A DNA stretch of 64,000 nucleotides from Hydractinia symbiolongicarpus (taxonomy: Eukaryota > Cnidaria > Hydrozoa > Anthoathecata > Hydractiniidae): NCBI RefSeq assembly GCF_029227915.1, contig NC_079875.1, forward strand, positions 19,027,001-19,091,000, given 5' to 3'. How positions within the stretch are numbered: the first letter of the stretch is position 1; each line of letters opens with the position of its first letter. Positions 28,855-38,072 of the stretch are shown here, in pieces. The notes under the pieces were generated by a model that was not told where the DNA came from, made no database searches, and worked only from the letters and a program-made list of their open reading frames with translations. The position numbers were made by a program, and so were the translations under genes.

Positions 28855-30876
28855 ATGAGTTGGAGCCGAGCAATATGGTTGGAAAACAAACAAGAAGAAG
28901 AAGGTACAATACCAACAGTTTGGATAAAAAATAATTTAGTCTACTGGCCAAGTTTTTTGAATGTCGAGAAGGCAGCTGCAGAATTAAAAGAACCTACAGC
29001 ATTATGGCACAAATTTCCACTAGTCCGAGTTAAAATTACAGGAGGTACGATGCTAAGTGGCTTTACTTCAATTAATTAGTCAAATACAACTTTAAAAAAA
29101 ACTAATCATGTATCAGAACCATTATATATTATCTTTACAGATAGAAAACTATGTGAGGAGTTTGATTTCACGGAGGCAGAAACGGATGACGAAGAAGTCA
29201 TCACAAAAAAACAAAGCTCGCCGTCTTGTGATGTATTGTTTACAAAAAGTATGATTAATTTTGTATTCCAGAAATTTTTATGCAATTTTTATGCAATTCG
29301 TAAAAGCTTGTTACGTTTTTACTTTGTGTATTTCGAAATGTTCAAAGTTTTCAAACATTTATTTTTGAAAAGCACTGTTGCTATGATTTTTTTATGCAAA
29401 AATAAAAACTTTTAGAAAAACCAATACCAAGTGAACCACCAATTTTTTCCCAAAGGATACATGAAACACACTATTTAGCCTGACAGCATGTTCACTTATT
29501 CTCGGATCCGGGTTAACATGCTTGGAATTTTCTGATCATTTTTAACAAAAATGACCAACATATTTAAATTCAGCATCAAAATTTATGGAAACATGCAAAT
29601 TTTCAAGTTTATACACTAAGTACAACTGCCAAACTTTTGATGTTGTATGAAGAAATGACCACACAAATTAACTGCAGTGAAATTTTTTAACTCTTATAAA
29701 ATTTAAAAACTTTAAATTACAATAAATCCTGTTCTAATAATCTCTTGGTATTCTAAATTTCCTATGTTATATAATTTTTGCTGATAAATCCAAATATGCC
29801 ACTCATTTTTCTCAAAAGTTCCTTGTTTTCTTTTTCAAAATTTGATAATGTTAACCTGGATCTGAGAATTCTTACACTTCTAATGAAGTGTGAACACAGC
29901 TTAAAGAACTGCCTTTGTTGTCCCTCCTGGAAACAACTATAGCTAGCTAAATACTACTTTTCTACTTTTGTGTTTGTGTGCACCTGTAGCTAGAAATATA
30001 TTTATTGATATATGTTTCATTTTACAGCTATCCCAGTTATCAAGAGTTGGTGGCTCAAAAATTCGCGAAAATGTGAAAAATGTTCTGTTAAAGTGAGTCA
30101 AAGCATAAGTACCCCTTAGAGAATTTAAAATGTACTAACCTTTGTTGTGTAGTTTACAGTGGTAGTGGAAAATCACTTTGTTGTGCCCACATGCTTCGTT
30201 TCATCTTCTCCATAAAAAAATCGTGCACGAGGTCCAAGAATTATTTAATTGAATGAATAGTTTACGGAATGCGGCCCCGCAGCCTAATGGACTCGCAACT
30301 ATATATTAAATGCGCTTACGATGTCGATTGTTTTACTTTTATTCCACTTTCATTATAGAATCATGAATAATGAAGTAATGTCGGCACTCAACATGAAAGG
30401 GAAGGGAAAAAGTGAAAAGGTTGGGTTTGCAAGGATGAACTTATATAAAGCTGTTGTCGGTTAGTAAAAAAATCCTATTCCTAATATTCAATTTATATAT
30501 GTGCTTGTAAGCGTTTTAGTTTGTTGTTGTTAATTTATTTATTGTCGGTTAAAATATGTACAAATAAATACAATAGCTCTTATTAAAGTGCTAATCCAAA
30601 CCGACAAGTTTGTATTAAGTTTTTCCCGCCATTTCGAGGGGTCGACGTTCAGGGGGAAAAATACACATTAATCTGAGGAAATCTATTTGTCCAGCTGTTG
30701 TACTGTAAACTACCTCCATCAATATGTGATAAGAATTTTGTTACGTTGTAGAAACTGTTATCAAACATCAAAAGAATGCGACAGAAGGAGAAGTTCGTGC
30801 GTGTACGGCATCAATCCTTAAATATGCACCTGATAGATGTGGAGGAGCGGGAAGAACTAATGCCGAAGAAAATTAA
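28855..30876 (+). CDS. DUF4806-like protein carried by the CACTA-like element
   Basis: Exons recognised: 28855-29044 (MSWSRAIWLENKQEEEG, then TVWIKNNLVYWP), 29141-29248 (acidic, EFDFTEAETDDEEV), 30028-30092 (LSQLSRVGGSKIRENVKNVL), 30359-30459 (IMNNEVMSALNMKGKGKSEK) and 30752-30876 (ETVIKHQKNATEGEVRACTA, then ILKYAPDRCGGAGRTNAEEN and stop). The last three join in phase; between the second and third at least one small exon must be missing because phases do not meet. The N-terminal W-x(8)-W-P module and the C-terminal block ending in LKYAPDRxGG are typical of DUF4806 proteins, which have no established biochemical role and often accompany transposon proteins. The ATG at 28855 is preferred because the conserved MSW start follows it. 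Confidence 0.7.
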
Positions 30877-31344
30877 ATCGATTAATTTTTAAATAATTTA
30901 CAACTTTTATATCAGAGAGGATTATAAATTTTTCAAGCGCCGTAATAAATTCTTCTAGCTTATATTAATTTTGATTGGGTGGCAGAAAATTAGAATGGCA
31001 AAATGTTAAAGTGATTTTAGCTCAACAATTTTTAGTGTTTCTACTAGAGATCGGACTTGTGACTAGTAAAAGTATGGAATATGCATGAGTGGGTGCTTTT
31101 TTTAAGGAAATACAGTGCTAATATAATATTCATTATATTTTTATTGTAATTTTCAACCTCGATTCCTGGACTTCTTGCACCTGGTGAGGACGGTGGCTTT
31201 TCACACTTTTTATAAAGTATAGCATCATGATCGTATTTATTCGCATCTGGTATCCTTAACAAACACCCTTGTATTCAACTCTGACTTCATTAAGAAAACA
31301 TACTTTTTCTCTAACCAATGCTTGATTAAAGACTTCGGTGCAAC
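30877..31344. other. Spacer downstream of DUF4806-like gene
   Basis: AT-rich with no convincing gene. A minus-strand open frame at 31044-31262 has no recognisable domain. Confidence 0.45.
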
Positions 31345-31430
31345 AGTTTTGCTTGACACTTTAGGTGATTTGAGCATACTAACAGGCTGCCTTATCAGGA
31401 GGCGTGCCTGGCACATGAAATCCCAGCTAT
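31345..31430 (+). repeat. Diverged single unit of the 162-bp repeat
   Basis: It shares TGAGCATACTAACAGGCTGC, CCTTAT and GGCGTGCCTGGCACATG with the tandem array 3.2 kb upstream. It ends before the second half of the unit. Confidence 0.75.
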
Positions 31431-31849
31431 AAATTTGCAAATACTGCACGTTTAACAACCTCGTCATTGCTGCGTTACATTTTTTGCATTGGGTTGGAAC
31501 GCTGGAGATTCTCACATAGTACCAGTTGTGAATACTTGAAATATCGTTTTTATATTTTGTATTATAAAACTCCGTTAAGTTTCATTTAGGAAGTTTTCAG
31601 CGGAGAAGTTGTATATACTGCCGATGTTTATAATAAAAAAATGACATATCGTAGAAATGATTTTATTTCTTTTTCGCAATAACCATGTACAAATAACGTA
31701 ACACAAATATAAGCGTCGGAATCATGCTAGGGAATAGATACATGGACATGTAAACTATGGACATATAAAACTGAAGCCACAATGGCGATTATGATTTGAT
31801 TCGGTCAAGTTTGTCTGTTTCTTAAGGTTGAAAAGACGCTGAATAACGG

Positions 31850-32336
31850 TTGCGAGAGCATTTCCAAACGACGTTGATTAGACGTTGTTAGACGTTTTTT
31901 CAACGTTGAAAAGACGTTGCGAGAAGTTATTTCAATGTTTAAAAGACGTAGCGAGACGTTGTTTCAACGTTGAAGAGACGTTGCAGGACGTTGTTTCAAC
32001 GTAGCTTGCGACGTTGAAAAGACGTTGATTTTACGTTGCAAATGAAAGTTTTTTTGACGTCTTTTTCCGACGTCTATTCAACGTCGGACATCAACGTCTT
32101 TTCAACGTTGAAACAACGTCCTGCAACGTTGTTTCAACGTTGAAAAGACGTTGCGAGACGTTGTTTCAACGTTGAAAAGACGTTGCGAGACGTTGTTTCA
32201 ACGTTGAAAAGACGTTGATGTCCGACGTTGAATAGACGTCGGAAAAAGACGTCAAAAAAACTTTCATTTGCAACGTAAAATCAACGTCTTTTCAACGTCG
32301 CAAGCAACGTCTTTTCAACGTTGATTCAACGTTGAA
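31850..32336. repeat. Right subterminal array with a 117-bp perfect inverted repeat
   Basis: The array is built of GACGTTG/CAACGTC variants such as TTTCAACGTTGAAAAGACGT. Positions 32004-32120 and 32189-32305 are exact reverse complements over 117 bp with a 68-bp spacer made of the same motifs. The array runs up to the terminal GTGCCCACTGGG. Confidence 0.9.
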
Positions 32337-32389
32337 GTGCCCACTGGGAAGCCACACATGAAATTGTCATGCCTGAAAGTCATGAAAAT

Positions 32390-33580
32390 TTCATTTACTT
32401 TCTCATTTGTTTCGTGCAAAAAGAAATAGCTCTGTCGTATATTCTCTCAACCTTTAAAGGTGACTTTTGTTGGTAGAAATGCCATATAAAAGGGCAATAG
32501 TTAAAATTTAAAAACACGAAACTTTGTGCTAAGATTTGTTTTGCTTTTAGGGGTGGAATATTTTTAAATCTAAACAAAGAATTTAATTGTGCTGATGCCG
32601 TTTTACAAAATTTTCTCAAATGTTCGTTAAAATTTAATTTATCATCAATGGTCACACCCAATAATTTTACGGTGCGTTCTGTTTTAATCTTTTTCTCACC
32701 AATACTTACTTCAAGATTAGAATTATCCTTTATATTTTTGGATAAAATAGTTGCTTGAAATTTGTCTGGGTTAACTATTATTTTATTCATTTCTAGCCTA
32801 TAAATAGCTATATTGGACTCATTTTCTAGCAGTGTAATCAAGTGATTAAGCGAATTTGAGAATGCAGTTGTCATCTGCGTAGTTATGTGTGTTACACTTA
32901 GAGATAAAATAAAATAAATCATTTATAAGAATATTAAAAATAATAGGTTCTAATATAGATCCTTGTGGGAAACCAGACAAGATTATTTCAAAAAAGGCTG
33001 TAAGTTCCATTAACTCGTGTACATTGTTTTCTATTCGTAAGATATGATAGAGTAAATTCAAGTGCATTTATATTGAGACCATAAGCGTAAAGTTTGGCCA
33101 TAATCAAGTCGTGTGGAGCACAATTGAAGGCTTTAGATAGGTCCATTAGGACTGCGTCAACTACATCATTTACGTCCTATTTTTTCTTCCACTATTCCAA
33201 CAGACGAATTAGAACATGTTGTGTGTTATAATTTCTTCTGTAAGCAGAGAGGAAGACTATAAGCTTTGATTCAATAAAAAACATGAGTTGTTGTTTAACA
33301 ACTTTTTCGTAAAACTTAGAGAAGTTTAGTACAGTGAATGGTCTATAGTTGCCTATTGAGGTTTTATTTTTAGACCCCTTATCAAGTGGTGTTACTGAAG
33401 CTCGTTTTGCATTATTAGGAAGGTTATTGTTTCTAATACTACTATTCACTGCAACCGTTAGAGGCTTGGCGAGTTTAGGTGGTATTTTTATCTTCACCGG
33501 TTGATGTTTTTCAGTTAATTTCCAATAACAATTTTTCAATTTCTTTTTCATTTTTCTCCTTAAAGTAAAATTTGGTATCA
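32390..33580 (-). pseudogene. LINE reverse transcriptase, 3' segment of a split element
   Basis: Minus-strand frames encode PPKLAKPLTVAVNSSI, ASVTPLDKGSKNKTSIGNYR, FSKFYEKVVKQQL, LSAYRRNYNTQHVLIRLLE, then VLMDLSKAFN, FPQGSILEPIIFNILIND, and a thumb region TVKLLGVTIDDKLNFNEHL to the C-terminus near 32395. These are the finger, palm and thumb blocks of a CR1/jockey-like reverse transcriptase. The catalytic YADD-type box survives only as NYADDN in one frame; stops and frameshifts separate the blocks. The 5' parts lie at 36870-37007 and 41227-42950, displaced by two insertions. Confidence 0.8.
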
Positions 33581-36543
33581 TTCACAAAATCCCCAATTCT
33601 TCAAGAATCTCGTTTATTGTTGGGACTTGTTCAAAATTTTTATCTGATGGATTTAAGATGTTTCTTTTTCGAGGATCCAGATTTTTGTCAATGTATTCCT
33701 TAACAACGTCAAGCAACAACTTGCGCTTTTCTAGAATCTTTGTTTTTTGATCTAATGTTGCATCCTTAGGTAGGGGAATAGCAATAACAGTACGTTCAGT
33801 GAAAAAATGGCCAAAATGGTACCTACAACTTTGATTTTTATACTTTCTGCATGACTTAGAATGTGAATGAATTTGATATTAAGTTACTAGTTTATGAAGT
33901 TGTGGATCTCCTTCATTATCTGGAACATATGCCCTAATGATAGAATCAATAAACGCAACATATTCATCAACATTTGCTTCACTTAATACAGGGGAATTTA
34001 AAACCCATAAAAACGAATGAATATGGGGACTTCCACGAACTTGAAATTCAACACGAATCACATAATAATTAACTTTGCCAAAAGACTCATTAACCACTAT
34101 TTTTTTAAAGAATGTTTCAACTCTGTATTGAAAATGTCTAGCAAGCAACACTGGATTAAAATTTAAATAATTTCATCGCTTAAAATAGGTCATTTTATTA
34201 ATATTTTCCTCTGAAATATTTTCGCCTTTAAGTTTAGAAATTGTTAAAATAAGTTCATTCCACCTTAAATCTGCACAACTTAATGTCATAAAGAAAGTGG
34301 GCAACCCAAGCTGCTTAACCATAGCCAAAACTTTAGAGAAAAACAGCTCCAATAAGCTGGATCCCTGTAACTGTACTCATAAAATTGAAACCTTCATTCT
34401 TTGCAGTAAATGATTTCACAGTGTCTGAAAAGTTATTGGAGAGTACGCCGGCTGTTAAATGATTGGAAGTGACCTTTTTCAGTGCTATATTTATTCGGCT
34501 GTTTAGATTCAAGTGTAACATGACTGAAACAGCATAAAAACAATCAGAGTCAGAAGCAAATTTTTGTTGATAGTTTAGCAAACGTTGATTAAAATACTTT
34601 ACTGGAGTTAACGCAACGCAGCGGTCAGCCCTGTATCCAAATTTTCCAGTAGAAAAGAGAAATGGGTGAGATAATTCCTCACATTTTTTATCCATTAAAA
34701 CTGAAAGAGGTGTCATAGTTTCTCCTGGTGCAATTACTGCCTCTTCTGGTTGTGGAACATTAGAAAGTAGCATAGTTTTTGATGTCCCAACTCTAAACTG
34801 GTCTAGTGGATCATCAGAATCTTGAACAATATTTCCAGCAGTTTTGGGAATATGATTTTCTGACTGTATTTCAATAGGTATCTCCACAGGTTCGGCTAGA
34901 GGTAACATATCAGCTGGTATTTGACCTATATCAATGGTTACATCTTGATACAAAGGGTTATTCATTTTTAAATATTGTAGCACTGCCCGAACTTTTTCTA
35001 AGGAAACCGCTTCAAAGTAAACATGACCTCTATAAGTTAACTTGCGCTTTAATTTTAACATTACAACGCCATTACTATCAGCTCCTTGAGGTAACGTTCG
35101 TGTTAAATCAGCAGTGTCTATTTGAACATTGCAAATACTACCTTTGAGTTTTGGCATTTGTCCTTTAGGCATAATTGTGACCTTTTTAAATAGAATTCTT
35201 CTGGATATTAAAACTTTTTCAAGTCTGTTTAAATTTGCTAAATCTCGACGAAAATGATAAATATCAAGTTTATTCCAAATAGCTTGTGCAGGAATTTCAG
35301 ACTTTTTTAACTTATTATGACAAGTGCGACAAATGTATGATTTTCCATCAGGACTAGCAACTATTCTATAAAAGTCAAATATGTCTATATCATATTTGCC
35401 AACTTCAAAATTTATTACTGATCTATAATATAAGCAACGATTGCAGACTACACAAATATAAAACGTTCCTCCTTTAATCATTTCACTGAATTTAGTGATC
35501 CTGTCTTTTGAACTTCGATTAGGTTTATTAACATAGCTGTTGTGCATCCTCTTCAGTATACTTTTGTGCTTACTAGTACCAACAATACTGACATAACTTA
35601 GACGCTTTTTCATTTTTAACTCTTCATGCTCGTGTGTTCCTAAAATACTAGCACGCTTTTCGCATTTTGCTTTAATTTTCTCATGTTCTGGCGTTCCAAC
35701 AATTTCTGCACGTTTTTGACATTTTACTTTTTTAATTCGCTCATGCTCAGGTGTTCCAGAAAGTTCTACATATTTTGAACGCATGACACATTTTTTGTTG
35801 CTGTAATTGGCACTGTTAAAATTTGTATCAAATGAAATTATATTTTGAATCCTTCTTCGACTTTTCCTAGTTGAAGATAAAATTTCAGAGCAATTTTCCG
35901 AATCTGTAATTTTGATATATTGTATTTCAAACTGCATATTAGCAAAATTATCAGCAAATTGTTGAAAATATTGGCACTTAATGTGCTTCTGCACATCAAA
36001 AAGTGACTTAAAGGATAAAAGAATTGAACTTCCATCGGCAACTATTGAGCCATCCCTATCCCGACTATGAGAGTCAAACAAAAAAAGTTTTTTCCAAATC
36101 AATAAAAAGCTAATTTCGTTAGCCATAAATATTAGACCATTTCCAATATCACTGGTTGTGTCGTGACTAACAAAAATATCATTTTGTCCCATCAATCCGT
36201 AAATATGCATTACCTTTCCAATTTCAATGTTTCTTCTTTCAATTTGTATACCTGAAGGCATTTCATCCATAAATAGCGCACGGAATTTACCTAACCTTTT
36301 AAATAATTTATCTCCTTTCTCTAATACATAGTCTAAATCAAACGATTTCCAAACTGAAACCTTTTTAATTGCTGAAAAACAGCTTGAAAAAAGTGCATTA
36401 CAGACACATTGCATGCCACTACTTTCACCAAATTTAGGATCACCCTGATGAAAAGAACCTAGAACAACTTTTGCCCGAAACGGAGGACCTGGTCCAGGAT
36501 TTACTTCAACATCGCCAGCCAAAATTAGCAAAAGTAACAACAC
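33581..36543 (-). pseudogene. Helitron protein: 2A-like leader, cysteine-protease-like domain, Rep N-terminal part
   Basis: A 736-codon frame (36543-34333) is followed by frameshifted continuation to about 33590. Order of parts: leader VLLLLLILAGDVEVNPGP; a protease-like domain with SSGMQCVCNALFS (candidate Cys) and LFDSHSRDRDG (candidate His/Asp), resembling OTU/C76-type peptidases carried by some Helitrons; repeated GTPEHE(R/K)IK segments; Cys-pair zinc-binding sites (CVVCNRC, CRTCHNK); a region like those preceding Helitron helicases; then, in another frame, NPVLLARHFQYRVETFF and RVEFQVRGSPHIHSFLW, whose HIH is the HUH metal site of the rolling-circle nuclease. A frameshift near 34340, a TGA at about 34178 and loss of the rest of Rep and all helicase show it is dead. 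It sits inside the LINE. Confidence 0.75.
36490..36543 (-). other. 2A-like ribosome-skipping motif overlapping a hydrophobic leader
   Basis: The residues LLILAGDVEVNPGP match the 2A consensus D-V/I-E-x-N-P-G-P, with predicted skipping between the last G and P. The run before it (ITAVLLLLLILAG) is strongly hydrophobic, so it could also act as a signal sequence. The codon at 36543 is GTG. The frame stays open upstream to a TAA near 36646 without any ATG, so the true start is in another exon, non-AUG, or mutated. Confidence 0.75.
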
Positions 36544-36869
36544 AGCAGTAATCTTTAGACTATATATCTTAGCTATCTTAGCTAGATCAACTATTAAGTC
36601 TACTACAAACTGCTTAAATAAAAATGACCAATGAGATTAACTAATATCACTCGTGTACCATTTTGGCTAAACTTTACAATTGACTCTTCAAAAATCAAAA
36701 ACTTAAATTACCTGGTTGCATGGCTGCGCAGTTACCTAAACACAAAAAAATTATTTGCCTTGCACATGCGCAGCAAGAAACCCTTGACCTAAACTTTCCG
36801 CGGCTACGTGGCTGCACGGCTCCAGGGTTATCCAACGCATTACCGTTATACGGAAAAATTTATTTTATT

Positions 36870-37007
36870 TTCAGAATACTAGGGTGATTTCTAAACATTT
36901 CGATGATGTCATAAATAACCTCGTTTATCCTCGGTTTCGATAAAATCAATAGTGGTTGGTTTTATTCCACTACTCTTTTCCACAATGTTAATGTAGTGAT
37001 TATTTAA
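36870..37007 (-). pseudogene. LINE middle segment between two insertions
   Basis: The minus strand directly below the Harbinger-like element reads NNHYINIVEKSSG and, after a frameshift, EMFRNHPSILKI, both typical of the linker between endonuclease and reverse transcriptase in CR1-like LINEs. It therefore bridges the two larger LINE parts. Confidence 0.7.
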
Positions 37008-37163
37008 GTGGGGCGCAAACCGGCCAACATGTTGGCCAACATTTTCGACCAACATTTCGGCCAACATGTTGGTATGGTTTGCGTTGGCGTATATTTTTTA
37101 AAAATCAAGTAGCCAACATTACGAAATGTTCATTCATTTGTTTTTGACTTCCAATGAAGAGGG

Positions 37164-37520
37164 ATGTCAGAGTCTGAAGCTGCTGCTTGTTCGGCACTCG
37201 TCCTCTTGCTTGAAGACGACGACAAAAAAAGACGTGGTCCTACAAGAAAATGGGTTTGAAGAAGAAACAGCAAAGGGCTGTATACAAACTTAGTACAGGA
37301 ATTACTGGCTGAAGACACAAAAAGTTACAGGGAAATGATGAGAATGACCTAATGAATCGTTTAAAGAGATTCTTGCTTTTATCGAACCATACATAACACC
37401 AAAAGAATCAGATGTAATGGGAGCTCATCAAACAATCTCAGCGGCTCAAAGATTAGTGCTCACCATTCGGTTCCTTGCGACAGGAGAAGTCTTTAAGTTT
37501 CCAATTCAGAGTATCTGAAA
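37164..37520 (+). pseudogene. PIF/Harbinger transposase, N-terminal fragment
   Basis: From ATG 37164 the frame reads MSESEAAACSALVLLLEDDD, then RRGPTRKWV, a TGA, RRNSKGLYTNLVQELLAEDT, SYREMMRM and, after a shift, EILAFIEPYITPK and TISAAQRLVLTIRFLATGE. The GLYxxLxxEL..ED..xxFR block and the AxxRLxLTxRFLATGE block are characteristic of HARBI1-type DDE transposases just upstream of the catalytic core. The catalytic part is missing: a Helitron end lies 15 bp further on. Confidence 0.75.
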
Positions 37521-37535
37521 GAACATTATGTTATA

Positions 37536-38070
37536 CTAGTCGATAAGGCCCGTGGAGAAATCCACTGAGGCAGGATAATTATGAAAAGGAAACGTCATAT
37601 GAATTTTGATGACGTCAGCAATCCATCCACAAGAAAAAAATTAGCACCTTATTTTCACGTTGCCTCTATTGTGTAGAGCTTAAACTGCTGATAAAGAAAA
37701 TGTATATGATCATGTGCTTTTGATGAGCGGTTAATGAGATATAAGGGTTTAAAAACTTTGCTGACGTCAGCAATGCCCCGTCAAAACCTAAAAAATTTTT
37801 GTTAGAAATTTTTATACCTGCTGCCTTCATTGTATAGATCTTGAAACGCTGATCAAGAAATGTATAGGATCGTGTTCTTTTGACAAACGGTTGCAGAAAT
37901 ATTGGGGTTTTATGGTTTTTTGATGACGTCATCAACCCGTCCATTCCGAAACGGATTTGGGATCCCAGGTTTGGGAAAATTACCCAAATTGGTCCTAGGT
38001 GGTCCCTAGTTACCCACGGTAAAAAATTATTGACGTCACCACCTAATGGCTTCCTTAATTTAATATATGA
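37536..38070 (-). mobile_element. Non-autonomous Helitron inside the Harbinger-like element
   Basis: The 3' terminus in reverse reads A then CTAGTCGATAAGGCCCGTGG with a weak hairpin partner (CCACTGAGG). The interior has about three degenerate units of roughly 155-160 bp, each with TGACGTCAGCAA or TGATGACGTCATCAA. The 5' end is inferred at about 38070 (TCATATATTAAATT on the minus strand) and is weaker than in the other copies. Confidence 0.55.
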
Positions 38071-38072
38071 TA

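Larger units (their letters stand above)
23667..32348. mobile_element. Probable 8.7-kb CACTA-like DNA transposon (composite, decayed)
   Basis: CCCAGTGGGCAC stands at 23667-23678 and its reverse complement at 32337-32348. Just inside each end is a long array of AACGTTGA/GACGTT-type motifs. Each array has only one terminus: the left array lacks a right end and the right array lacks a left end. The simplest reading is one element bounded by both. Inside lie a transposase-like ORF (26596 onward) and a spliced DUF4806-like gene (28855-30876), both plus strand. Long subterminal repeat arrays are a known feature of CACTA/EnSpm elements. The flanking duplication is at best AA, so the superfamily is tentative. 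A separate repeat (25562-26290) sits inside. Confidence 0.55.
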
